NCBI GenBank assembly: GCA_946479335.1
Contig: CAMLFP010000088.1
Location: 1-16,306, forward strand
Length of the DNA: 16,306 bases
DNA from: an uncultured Archangium sp.
Lineage (GTDB): Bacteria > Myxococcota > Myxococcia > Myxococcales > Myxococcaceae
Reading direction: 5' to 3'
Part shown: positions 6,980 to 14,913 of the stretch, one piece after another
Layout: each line of letters starts with the position of its first letter
Position numbering within the stretch: position 1 is the stretch's first letter
Notes under the pieces: model-generated
Database searches by the model: none
Told to the model about the DNA's origin: nothing
What the model saw: the letters and a program-made list of their open reading frames with translations, nothing else
Made by a program: the position numbers and the translations under genes

Positions 6980-6993
6980 GGCGCGGCGTCAAA

Positions 6994-7007
6994 GCATGCC
7001 CCGTGCC
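6994..7007 (-). promoter_or_regulatory. Candidate sigma-54 (-24/-12) promoter of the exporter operon
   Basis: On the minus strand the sequence CGGCACGGGGCATGCT matches the sigma-54 consensus TGGCACG-N4-TTGCW at ten of twelve defined positions, with exact GG-N10-GC spacing (GG at 7007-7006, GC at 6995-6994). It lies directly upstream of the first permease gene, and the divergent neighbour is a kinase/NtrC-type activator pair, the class that drives such promoters. High GC content raises the chance of spurious matches, so this remains a prediction. The start site would be about 6982. Confidence 0.55.
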
Positions 7008-7012
7008 GAAAT

Positions 7013-7054
7013 CCCTCTCCCCCGGGGAGAGGGTCCGCGGAGCGAGGGTGAGGG
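7013..7054. repeat. REP-like palindrome with GAGGGTGAGGG tail
   Basis: Two perfect 10-nt arms, CCCTCTCCCC (7013-7022) and GGGGAGAGGG (7024-7033), flank one central base, and GCGAGGGTGAGGG follows at 7042-7054. This layout resembles intergenic REP-type elements of GC-rich proteobacteria and myxobacteria. It could fold as a hairpin in either transcript, but it sits upstream of both divergent genes, so a terminator role is unlikely. The tail sequence recurs once at 9738-9750. Confidence 0.5.
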
Positions 7055-7071
7055 CGCCTTCCCGGCACCCG

Positions 7072-7089
7072 CTGTCGGAAACCCGACAG
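7072..7089. promoter_or_regulatory. Inverted repeat, possible operator or activator site
   Basis: A perfect inverted repeat CTGTCGG-AAAC-CCGACAG lies in the divergent region, 38 nt upstream of the kinase start and about 90 nt upstream of the predicted operon start on the other strand. The size and dyad symmetry suit a dimeric regulator, and the distance from the sigma-54-like promoter suits an NtrC-type upstream activator site. Only one copy is seen, so function is inferred. Confidence 0.35.
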
Positions 7090-7127
7090 GTGACACGCGG
7101 CGCAAAACGCGCGCACGCTTGTCGTGC

Positions 7128-8420
7128 ATGAGCGCCGAACGCTTGAGCGTGGAGTCGCTGGAAGACGCCGCGCTGGACAACCTCTTTCAACGGGGCCTGC
7201 GGCTGCGGCTCTACGTGGCGCCGTTCATCTTCCTCGGGGCGGTGCTCATCCTCGTGTGGGAGCCGGTGACGTGGCGCTCCGGCCTGGCCCTGGGCGCGCT
7301 GGGCTTCGTGGCTGCGCGCGTGGCCTTCGAGTTCCTCCGTGCGCGGAGCGGCGGGCTGGCGCGCGGGCGGCTCTCGGCGCTGCTGTCGGTGCCGGCGGCG
7401 GTGTTGATGACGGTGGTGGTGCTGTCGGGCGGCGTCGACAGCCCCATCGTGGTGATGATGCCGCTGGTGGCGGTGTTCCTGACGATGTTCTTGAGCCCGC
7501 GCGCGGGGCAGACCTTCGCGGCCTTCGGGGTGGTGCTGACGCTGACGCTGGCGGTGGTGGAGCAGCGCGCGCTGGTGCCCGCGTTGATGCCCGTCATCTT
7601 CGGCGGCGGCCCGCGCGGCTCGGCCACCGACGCGCTGCTCTACACGCGCGCCGGCTTCGTCATCATCGGGCTGCTGTGGGCGGTGGGCGTGGGCTGGGTG
7701 GTGCGCAGCGGCTACCGCCTCGCCATCCAGAAGGCGCTCGACGCGCGCGAAGACGCGCTGCGCACGCACGACGACACGCAGCGCACGTTGACCACGCTGG
7801 TGGCGGAGATCGCCCACGAGCTCAAGAACCCGCTGGCCTCGGTGAAGGGCCTCGCGCAGCTGGTGGACAAAGACGTCGACGGCCGCGCGAAGGAGCGCCT
7901 CGAGGTGCTGCGCCGCGAGGTCGACCGCATGCAGGAGCTCCTCGAAGCGTTCCTCACCTTCACGCGCCCGCTGGTGCCGCTCGACGTGGCGCCGGTCGAC
8001 CTCTCGGCGCTCGCGGAGCAGGTCCTCGCGCTGCACGAAGGCCTCGTCTCCGAGCGCGGCGTGACGCTGCGGCTCAACGCGAAGCAGGCCCTCTCGGTGA
8101 AGGGCGACGCGCGGAAGTTGAAGCAGGTGCTCCTCAACCTCGTGCAGAACGCGCTCGACGTGACGCCTCCGGGCGCCGCCATCGACGTGGTGGTGGCGCC
8201 CGACGGGCGCGGCGCGCGCATCTCGGTGATGGATCGCGGCCCCGGCGTCACCGACGTGGAGCGCGCCTTCGTCGCCGGCCACACCACGAAAGAAAAAGGC
8301 AGCGGCCTGGGGCTCACGGTGTCGCGGCTCGTCGCGCGGCAGCACGGCGGTGAGGTGACGCTGGCGCCGCGAGATGGCGGCGGCGCGGTCGCGACGTTGC
8401 AACTCCCGGAGGCGCCATGA
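7128..8420 (+). CDS. Membrane sensor histidine kinase with six TM segments (430 aa)
   Basis: Sensor kinase of a two-component pair with the downstream NtrC-type regulator. The N-terminal part has about six closely spaced membrane segments (roughly 30-45, 52-70, 82-100, 105-122, 128-145, 175-193) and no sizeable periplasmic domain, so it probably senses something in or at the membrane. A linker leads to the dimerisation domain with phospho-acceptor His230 in HELKNPL. The HATPase domain follows: N-box LKQVLLNLVQNAL, G1 DRGPG, G2 GSGLGL. ATG 7128 (MSAERLSVESLED) is the only convenient start, but it has no Shine-Dalgarno and a small hairpin abuts it. The stop overlaps the regulator start (ATGA). 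It is divergent from the Lol-like operon, which is its likely target through the regulator. Confidence 0.93.
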   Translation: MSAERLSVESLEDAALDNLFQRGLRLRLYVAPFIFLGAVLILVWEPVTWRSGLALGALGFVAARVAFEFLRARSGGLARGRLSALLSVPAAVLMTVVVLSGGVDSPIVVMMPLVAVFLTMFLSPRAGQTFAAFGVVLTLTLAVVEQRALVPALMPVIFGGGPRGSATDALLYTRAGFVIIGLLWAVGVGWVVRSGYRLAIQKALDAREDALRTHDDTQRTLTTLVAEIAHELKNPLASVKGLAQLVDKDVDGRAKERLEVLRREVDRMQELLEAFLTFTRPLVPLDVAPVDLSALAEQVLALHEGLVSERGVTLRLNAKQALSVKGDARKLKQVLLNLVQNALDVTPPGAAIDVVVAPDGRGARISVMDRGPGVTDVERAFVAGHTTKEKGSGLGLTVSRLVARQHGGEVTLAPRDGGGAVATLQLPEAP

Positions 8421-9769
8421 AGCGCGGACCGCTGGTGCTGGTGGCCGATGACGACGCGGGCGTGCGCTTCACGCTGCGCGGGCTGCTGGAAGACGAGGGC
8501 CTGCGCGTCATCGAGGCCGTCGACGGGGAAGACGCGCTGACCAAGCTGGACGGCGTGGAGCTGCTCATCAGCGACGTGCGCATGCCGAAGCTCGACGGGC
8601 TGGGGTTGCTCGACCGGGTGCGCGCGCTGCCGGAGCCGCGCCCGCCGGTCATCCTCGTCACCGCGCACGGCAACGAGCGCCTCGCGGTGGATGCGATGAA
8701 GCGCGGCGCGTGGGACTACTTCCGCAAGCCCTTCGACCTCGACGAGGTGCTGGCGGTGGTGCGGCGCGCGCTGGGCAGCGTGGCGTTGACGCGCGAGAAC
8801 TCGCGACTCACCGGCGAGGTGACGCTGCTGCGCAACGTGGTGTTCGTCTCCTCGGCGATGTCGCGGCTCGCGGAGCTGGTGACGCGCGTCGCGCCGCGCG
8901 AGGTGCCGGTGCTGCTCACCGGCGAGTCGGGCACCGGCAAGGAGCGCATCGCCGAGGCGCTGGTGGCCGCGTCGCACCGCGCGCAGCAGCCCTTCGTACG
9001 CTTCAACGCTGCGTCGTTGAATGAAGAGCTCGCGGAAGCCGAGCTGTTCGGTCACGCGAAGGGCGCGTTCACCGGCGCGGTGCGGGCGCGGCGCGGGCTC
9101 TTTCGTGAAGCCGACGGCGGCACGCTGCTGCTCGATGAGGTCGGTGAACTCTCCGCTCCGGTGCAGGTGAAGCTGCTGCGCGCGCTGCAGGAAGGCGAGG
9201 TGCGGCCGGTGGGTGAAGACAAGCCGGTGCGCGTCGACGTGCGCGTCATCGCCGCCACGCATCGCGACCTCGCCGCGGAGGTGAAGGCCGGGCGCTTCCG
9301 CGAAGACCTCTATTACCGCTTGAAGGTGGTGCACCTGCACGTGCCCGCGCTGCGCGAGCGGCTCGACGACATTCCCGTGTTGGCGCGGCACTTCCTCTCG
9401 CGCGCCAGCCGCAGCTTCGGCGTGCCCAACGTGCAGCTGACGGCGCGCGACGTCGAGCAGCTCTGCGCGTGGCCCTGGCCCGGCAACGTGCGCGAGCTGG
9501 AGAACGTCATCGAGTCGGCGGTCGCGCTGAGCGCCGACGGTGCGCTGGAGTTCTCCTTCCCCACGGCGGAGGCGCCCGAGCCGGCGGTGGGCCTCAAGGA
9601 GAAGCTGGAGGCGATGGAGCGCGGGCTCATCACCGCGGCGCTCGACGCGTCGAAGGGCAACCTGAGCGAGGCGGCGCGGCAGCTGCGCATCGGGCGCGCG
9701 ACGCTGCACGACAAGCTCAAGAAGTACGGGCTCGCAGGCGAGGGTGAGGGGAGCAGCGACGCGCGGTGA
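8417..9769 (+). CDS. NtrC-family sigma-54-dependent response regulator (450 aa)
   Basis: A complete activator of sigma-54 RNA polymerase. The receiver domain (about 5-118) has acidic residues 11-13, phospho-acceptor Asp53 (SDVRMP), Thr82 and Lys104. The AAA+ domain (about 135-370) has Walker A GESGTGKE (169-176), the sigma-54 contact loop GAFTGA (216-221) and Walker B TLLLDE (236-241). A Fis-type helix-turn-helix closes the protein ([24 protein letters not shown]), followed by a short Gly/Glu/Ser tail. ATG 8417 has a GGAGG site at 8408-8412 and overlaps the kinase stop by 4 nt. All key residues for phosphorylation, ATP hydrolysis and sigma-54 engagement are present. It converges on the next operon with a 24-nt gap and no visible terminator. 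Confidence 0.96.
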   Translation: MKRGPLVLVADDDAGVRFTLRGLLEDEGLRVIEAVDGEDALTKLDGVELLISDVRMPKLDGLGLLDRVRALPEPRPPVILVTAHGNERLAVDAMKRGAWDYFRKPFDLDEVLAVVRRALGSVALTRENSRLTGEVTLLRNVVFVSSAMSRLAELVTRVAPREVPVLLTGESGTGKERIAEALVAASHRAQQPFVRFNAASLNEELAEAELFGHAKGAFTGAVRARRGLFREADGGTLLLDEVGELSAPVQVKLLRALQEGEVRPVGEDKPVRVDVRVIAATHRDLAAEVKAGRFREDLYYRLKVVHLHVPALRERLDDIPVLARHFLSRASRSFGVPNVQLTARDVEQLCAWPWPGNVRELENVIESAVALSADGALEFSFPTAEAPEPAVGLKEKLEAMERGLITAALDASKGNLSEAARQLRIGRATLHDKLKKYGLAGEGEGSSDAR

Positions 9770-9793
9770 CGCACCGTTGGAGTTGCGTCGCGT

Positions 9794-11146
9794 TCAGCTG
9801 GACGAAGGCGTCGCCGGGAGCTCGAGCACGACGAGCGCGCCCGGGCCCTCGGGCAGCTCCGCGGTCGCGGTGCCCTGATGTTGGCGCATCACTTCACGCG
9901 CGATGGACAGGCCCAGCCCCGCGCCGCCGCGACGGTCGAGCCGGTGGAACGGCGCGAACACCGCCTCGAGCTGCTCCGCGGGGATGCCCGGGCCGCGATC
10001 TCTCACGCTCAAGCGCCAGCGCTCCCCGCGCCGCGCGAGCTGCACGGTGACCGCGGTGCCCCGGGGCGCGAAGCGGAGCGCGTTGGCCAGCAGGTTGTCG
10101 AGCGCCTGCCGCAGCGCCATCGGGTGGAAGCGCGCGTGCGCGGGGCGCTCGGCTTCGACCTCCAACCACACGCCGTGTTCTTCGGCGGCGGCGCGCGCGG
10201 CCTCGGCGGCGTCGTCGACCAGCGCCGCGAGGTCACCGGGCGTGCGGTCCCACCCGCGCTCGGCGGCGGCCATGTCGAGCAGCGCGGTGGCGAGGCGGGT
10301 GAGCCGTTCGACCTCCGCGCGCGCGTCGCGGAGCGCTTCACGCAACTCCTCCGGCGGCCGCTCGCGGCGCAGCGCGAGATCCAACGAGGTGCGCATCAGG
10401 GTCAGCGGCGTGCGCAGCTCGTGCGCGGCGTTGGCCAGCAGCCGGTCTTGCGCGGTGCGCGCGTGCAGCAGGCGCGACGTGGTCTCGGCCAGCACCTCGC
10501 GCAGCGCGGCGATCTCATCGCGCCCATCGTCGGGCGGTGGCGCGGAGTCGAGCTCACCGCGCTTCACCTTCTCCAGATGCAGCGAGAGCGCCGCGAGCCG
10601 CCGCGAGAGCCGCAGCGCCAGCAGCCGCTGCACCGCGAGCAGCACCAGCCCCGCCAGCAACACCACCGAGATGGCCACCTCGTGGAAGGTGCGCACGCTC
10701 TCGTCGACCTGCTGCAGCGACGCCGAGAGCCGCAGCACGAAGGGCTTTCCCGCGCCGTCGCGCACGCGCACCACCAGCGCGCGGCGTCGATTCTCCGAGG
10801 TGAAGAACTCCGACGGCGGGCCCGAGAGCGCGGGCGAGGGCGCGGCCGTGGGGTGGGGCAGCGGAGGGAAGTGCGAGACGAGCGCGCCGTGTTCGTCGAA
10901 GAGCTCGCCGGTGGGCGCGAACGGGCGCACCTCCTCGAGGAGCGGCGATTCCCCCATGTGCAGGTGGGGGCCGTCGGCGCGGTCGAAGAGGCTGACCGAC
11001 TCGGCCGCGGCCTGCGCGAGGAGCCCGCGGTCGAGCGACGACTCCAGCGCCGCGCGGAAGGCCTGCCCCGCGAGCAGCAGCGCCACCAGCATCACCGCGG
11101 TGGGCAGCAGCGCGCCCAGCAGCCACAGCCGCGTCGTCAGCTTCAC
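9794..11146 (-). CDS. Histidine kinase of the metal-efflux operon, CusS/CzcS-like (450 aa)
   Basis: Classical two-TM sensor kinase. TM1 is at about 8-28, a periplasmic domain of about 125 residues follows, TM2 is about 157-178, then a HAMP linker. The dimerisation domain has His242 in HELRTPL. The catalytic domain has N-box LRQALDNLLANALRF, G1 DRGPGIP, an F-box (FAPFHRLD) and G2 GAGLGLS. The periplasmic part contains HLHMGE (61-66), possible metal ligands. The start is GTG 11146 (VKLTTRLWLLGALLP), giving a 4-nt overlap (GTGA) with the regulator gene and placing TM1 at the N-terminus; longer upstream reading would cover the regulator's own 3' end. Last gene of the operon. The position after czcCBA-like genes makes it the likely metal sensor. 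Confidence 0.92.
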   Translation of the reverse strand: MKLTTRLWLLGALLPTAVMLVALLLAGQAFRAALESSLDRGLLAQAAAESVSLFDRADGPHLHMGESPLLEEVRPFAPTGELFDEHGALVSHFPPLPHPTAAPSPALSGPPSEFFTSENRRRALVVRVRDGAGKPFVLRLSASLQQVDESVRTFHEVAISVVLLAGLVLLAVQRLLALRLSRRLAALSLHLEKVKRGELDSAPPPDDGRDEIAALREVLAETTSRLLHARTAQDRLLANAAHELRTPLTLMRTSLDLALRRERPPEELREALRDARAEVERLTRLATALLDMAAAERGWDRTPGDLAALVDDAAEAARAAAEEHGVWLEVEAERPAHARFHPMALRQALDNLLANALRFAPRGTAVTVQLARRGERWRLSVRDRGPGIPAEQLEAVFAPFHRLDRRGGAGLGLSIAREVMRQHQGTATAELPEGPGALVVLELPATPSSS

Positions 11147-11817
11147 GTCACCACCAGCCGGTAGCCCGCGCCGCGCACCGCTTCGATGCGCACGCGCGTC
11201 GAGCCGAGCTTCTCCAGCTTCGCGCGCAGGTAGCCGACGTAGACGTCGACCACGTTGCCGGTGCCCTCGAAGTCGCCGCCCCACACCTTGAGCAGCAGCC
11301 GCGCGCGCGTCGCGGTGTCGCCGCCCAGCGAACGCAGCTCCGAGAGCAGCGCGAACTCGCGCGCGGTCAACGGCACCTCGGCGTCGCCCTTGCGCAGCGA
11401 GCGCCGGCGCACGTCGAGCGTCACGTCACCGAACGAAGTCGCAGCGGCGTCGGCGGGCGCGGCGCGGCGGCCCAGCGCTTCGAGGCGCGCCAGCAGCTCG
11501 TCGAAGTCGAAGGGCTTCACCAGGTAGTCGTCAGCGCCGGCGCGCAGCCCGGTGACTTTTTCTCCGGTCGAGCCGCGCGCGGTCAGCAACAACACCGGCG
11601 TCGACAGCCCGCGCTTGCGCCATTCGCGCAGCACCGACACGCCGTCGAGCCCGGGCAGGCCCCAGTCGAGCACGATGACGTCGTAGGGCACGTCCATCGC
11701 CTGCTGGAGCGCCGCTTCGCCCGACGCACACACGTCGGGTTGATGGCCTTCCTCGGCCAGCCCGCGCTGCAGCATGCGCGCCATCTTCGGCTCGTCTTCG
11801 ACGACGAGGAGTCGCAT
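11143..11817 (-). CDS. OmpR/PhoB-type response regulator, CusR/CzcR-like (224 aa)
   Basis: Receiver plus winged-helix regulator of the usual length. The receiver has the acidic pocket EDE (7-9), phospho-acceptor Asp51 (VLDWGLPG), a Thr in LLLTARG and Lys in LVKPFDF. The C-terminal domain has the OmpR-type pattern LTAREFALLSEL, the recognition region NVVDVYVGYLRAKLE, and the terminal wing hairpin RIEAVRGAGYRLV. ATG 11817 begins the canonical MRLLVVEDEP; an AAGGAG lies 15 nt upstream across the pump stop codon, rather far, so translation may depend on coupling. It is 12 nt after the pump gene and overlaps the kinase by 4 nt. It probably activates its own efflux operon in response to metal, as CzcR and CusR do. 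Confidence 0.94.
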   Translation of the reverse strand: MRLLVVEDEPKMARMLQRGLAEEGHQPDVCASGEAALQQAMDVPYDVIVLDWGLPGLDGVSVLREWRKRGLSTPVLLLTARGSTGEKVTGLRAGADDYLVKPFDFDELLARLEALGRRAAPADAAATSFGDVTLDVRRRSLRKGDAEVPLTAREFALLSELRSLGGDTATRARLLLKVWGGDFEGTGNVVDVYVGYLRAKLEKLGSTRVRIEAVRGAGYRLVVT

Positions 11818-11829
11818 CGCGTCCGTGTC

Positions 11830-14800
11830 CTACTCCTTCCTGCGGGCGAAGAATCGGTAGAGCGTCGGCAGCACGATGAGCGTCAGCACCGTCGAGGAGA
11901 CGAGCCCGCCCACCACCACCGTCGCCAGCGGGCGCTGCGCCTCGGCGCCCGGGCCCTGCGCCAGCATCATGGGGATGAAGCCGAACGCCGCCACCAGCGC
12001 AGTCATCAACACCGGGCGGACGCGCGCGTGCGCGGCGGTGAGCGCCGCCTCCTTCGCTGACAGCCCCGTGGCCTCGAGCTCCACCACGCGCGAGAGCAGC
12101 ACCACGCCGTTGAGCACCGCGACGCCGGCCAGCGCGATGAAGCCGATGGCCGCCGGCAGCGACACCGGCATGCCGCGCAGCGCGAGCGCGACCAGCCCAC
12201 CGACGGCCGCGAAGGGCACGTGGCTGAAGATGACCGCCACCGCGCGCGGGCTGCGGAAGGCGGCGAGCAGCACCACGATGATCAGCACCAGCACGAGGGG
12301 AATGACGATGGCGAGTCTGCGCGCCGCGGCCTGCAGCGACTCGTACTGCCCGCCCCACTCGAGGCGCACGCCGGGCGGCAGCGGAAGCGACTTCGCGATG
12401 GCGGCCTGCGCGCCGGTCACCACCGTGCCGAGGTCGGCGCCGCGCACGTTGAAGCCCACCAGCAGGCGGCGCGCGCCGTTGCGGCGGTTGACCTGCCCCG
12501 GCGCGTCTTCGGGCACCAGCGTCGCGACGCGCGAGAGCGGCACCAGGCCTCCGCCGGGCACCGGGAGCGGCAGCGACTCCAACGTGCGCGCCTCGTCGAC
12601 GCCGGAGAGCTTGAGCTTCAAGGGCACCCGCACCGGGCCGCGCCAGGTGAAGCCGACCTCGCGCCCCTGTCGCAGCGCCTCCACCGCGCCGAGCACCTCC
12701 GACGCGTCGAGGCCCGCCTGCGCCGCGTCGAGCGCGCGCGGCTGCACCGTCATCAACGGCACCGCCGGCGGCGCCAGCACGCGTACGTCTTCGGCCCCGG
12801 GCTCCTTCGCGATGAGCTCCTTCACCTGCGTTGAGAGGTGCGCGAGCTCGGTGAGGTCCTCCCCGTAGACGCTGACCGCGACGTCGGTGACGGAGCCGCC
12901 GAGCAGCTCGTTGAAGCGCATCTGGATGGGCTGGGTGAACGAGCGCTCGAGGCCGGGCTGTACGCGCTCCACCGCGGCGTCGAGCTCCGCGATGAGCTGC
13001 TCCAACGACAGGCCCGGGCGCCACTCGTCGCGCGGCGCCAGCTGGATGAAGACGTCGGCCTGCTCGAGGCCCATCAGGTCGGTGGCGATGGCCGGGCTGC
13101 CGATGCGGGAGATGACGTGCTGCACCTCCGGCGCGGCGCCGCGCAGCGTCTGTTCCAGCGCGAGCGAGTCGGCCACCGACTGCGTCAGCGAGATGTCGGG
13201 CCGCCGGTTGCTCTGCAGCACGAGGTCGCCTTCGTTGATCTGTGGCGTGAACTCGGTGCCGGTGCGCGCCAGCAGCGCGCCGCCCACGATGAGGCCCACG
13301 GCTGCGAGCACCGCCACCAACGCCGGGCGCCCCGCCCACCACTGGAGGAACGGCGGGTACAGCCGCTCCAGCAGGCGCACGAAGAACGGCTCGCGCTTGG
13401 GCAGGTCTTTCGCGCGCAGGAACAGCGACGCCGCCGCGGGAATGAAGGTGAGCGAGAGCACCAGCGCCGCCGCGAGCGCGAACACCACCGTCAGTGCCAT
13501 CGGGCGGAACAGCTTCCCGTCGGAGCCGGTGAGCGTCAGCACCGGCACGTACACCAGCAGGATGATCAGCACCGAGAAGAACACCGGCCGCGCCACGTGC
13601 CCGGCGACCTCGCGGGTGAGGACCTTGAAGTCCTTCGCGGCGCGCTGCTCGGGAGGGAGGATCGCCAGCGCGTGGAAGAGGCTCTCCACCACCACCACCG
13701 CGCCGTCGACCAGCAGGCCGAAGTCGACCGCGCCCAGCGACATCAGGTTGCCGGGCACGCCCAGCAGCGAGAGCGCCGCGGTGGCGAACAACATCGAGAG
13801 GGGGATGGCCGAGGCCACCAGGAGCCCCGCGCGCAGGCTGCCCAGCGAGAGCAGCAGCACCACCATCACCAGCAGGCCGCCCTCCAACAGGTTCTTGGCG
13901 ACGGTGCGCAGCGTGCCGTTCACCAGCACGCTGCGGTCGTAGACCACGTCGAGCTTCACGTCGTCGGGCAGCGCGGCGCGCACCTGCGGCATCGCGGCGT
14001 GAATCGACCGCATCACCTGCAGCGCGTTCTCACCGCGGAGCATCTGCGCCATCACGTACACGCCCTCGCCGTGGCCATCGCGCGTCGACGCGCCGATGCG
14101 CACCGTCTCGCCCTCGGAGGTGGTGGCGACGTCGGCCACGCGCGTGATGCGCGGCGGGCCGTCGGGTTGCGCTTCACGCGCGACGATGGCGAGGCTCAAC
14201 GCGTCGGGCGTCAACGGCAGCGCCTGCCCGCGCAACAGCACCTGGGCTTCACCCGACGGCAGCGCGGAGCCCGCGACGGTGCCGCTCGCGGCCTGCAGCG
14301 CCGTCTCCAGTTCACGCAGCGTCAGCGCGCGCTGGGCCAGCTTCCGCGGGTCGGCGGTGATGTCGAAGGTGCGCTGCGCGCCGCCCCAGGAGTTGACCTC
14401 CACCACGCCGGGCACCGCCTTGAGCAACGGCGCCACGCGCAGCTGCACCAGCTCCTGCAGCTCGGCCAGCGAGCGCGCGTCGGAGGTGAGCGTGAACTGG
14501 AAGATCTCGCCGAGGCCGCCGGTGACGGGCGCGAGCTCCACGGTGACCGACGGCGGCAGCTCCACGCCCACGAGGCGCTCGGTGACGAGCTGGCGCGCGA
14601 GGTACACCGAGACGTCGTCGCCGAAGACCAGCGTCACCGCGCCCAGGCCGTACCGGGAGATGCTGCGCTGCTCGTCGAGGCCCGGCGCGCCGCCCACCGC
14701 GACCTCCAGCGGCCGCATCACGAAGCGCTCCACCTCTTCGGGCGTGAAGCCCGGCGCGCGCGCCAGCACCACCACCTGGTTGTTGGTGAGGTCGGGCAGG

Positions 14801-14913
14801 GCGTCGAGCTGCAGGCGCGCGGCGATGACCCCGGCCACCGTGGCCAGCACCAGGGTGAGGGCCACCACCACCTTCGCGGAGTCGACCGACCCCTCGACCA
14901 GTCGCCGAATCAT
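11830..14913 (-). CDS. Heavy-metal efflux RND pump, CzcA-like (1027 aa)
   Basis: Inner-membrane proton-driven RND pump of the HME family. It has the normal twelve-TM layout with two large periplasmic loops, TM1 at about 14-32 and the C-terminal block AEAQRPLATVVVGG before the last TM. The proton-relay motif in TM4 reads DFG at 397-399, DG at 403-404 and Glu410. This is the D-D-E set of CzcA (D402, D408, E415) and not the A-x-G...DAA pattern of copper/silver CusA. The porter segment PIQMRFNELLGG is also CzcA-like and lacks the CusA methionine. Divalent cations such as zinc, cobalt or cadmium are therefore likely substrates. The residue after Glu410 is Ser, where Asn is usual. ATG 14913 overlaps the adaptor stop by 4 nt (ATGA). 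The length is slightly below the usual 1040-1060. Confidence 0.95.
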   Translation of the reverse strand: MIRRLVEGSVDSAKVVVALTLVLATVAGVIAARLQLDALPDLTNNQVVVLARAPGFTPEEVERFVMRPLEVAVGGAPGLDEQRSISRYGLGAVTLVFGDDVSVYLARQLVTERLVGVELPPSVTVELAPVTGGLGEIFQFTLTSDARSLAELQELVQLRVAPLLKAVPGVVEVNSWGGAQRTFDITADPRKLAQRALTLRELETALQAASGTVAGSALPSGEAQVLLRGQALPLTPDALSLAIVAREAQPDGPPRITRVADVATTSEGETVRIGASTRDGHGEGVYVMAQMLRGENALQVMRSIHAAMPQVRAALPDDVKLDVVYDRSVLVNGTLRTVAKNLLEGGLLVMVVLLLSLGSLRAGLLVASAIPLSMLFATAALSLLGVPGNLMSLGAVDFGLLVDGAVVVVESLFHALAILPPEQRAAKDFKVLTREVAGHVARPVFFSVLIILLVYVPVLTLTGSDGKLFRPMALTVVFALAAALVLSLTFIPAAASLFLRAKDLPKREPFFVRLLERLYPPFLQWWAGRPALVAVLAAVGLIVGGALLARTGTEFTPQINEGDLVLQSNRRPDISLTQSVADSLALEQTLRGAAPEVQHVISRIGSPAIATDLMGLEQADVFIQLAPRDEWRPGLSLEQLIAELDAAVERVQPGLERSFTQPIQMRFNELLGGSVTDVAVSVYGEDLTELAHLSTQVKELIAKEPGAEDVRVLAPPAVPLMTVQPRALDAAQAGLDASEVLGAVEALRQGREVGFTWRGPVRVPLKLKLSGVDEARTLESLPLPVPGGGLVPLSRVATLVPEDAPGQVNRRNGARRLLVGFNVRGADLGTVVTGAQAAIAKSLPLPPGVRLEWGGQYESLQAAARRLAIVIPLVLVLIIVVLLAAFRSPRAVAVIFSHVPFAAVGGLVALALRGMPVSLPAAIGFIALAGVAVLNGVVLLSRVVELEATGLSAKEAALTAAHARVRPVLMTALVAAFGFIPMMLAQGPGAEAQRPLATVVVGGLVSSTVLTLIVLPTLYRFFARRKE

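Noticed and set aside
5600..7051. 483-codon plus-strand frame over the first permease
   Set aside because: Arg/His/Glu-rich shadow with no start context; opposite strand is a clear FtsX-type permease.
7712..9709. 665-codon open frame on the minus strand opposite the kinase and NtrC-type regulator
   Set aside because: No recognisable motif and shadow-type composition; both plus-strand genes have complete catalytic motifs.
9770..9793. Possible bidirectional terminator between the convergent regulator and kinase genes
   Set aside because: Only 24 nt, with a weak ACGCA/TGCGT pairing and no T run; not enough for a terminator call.
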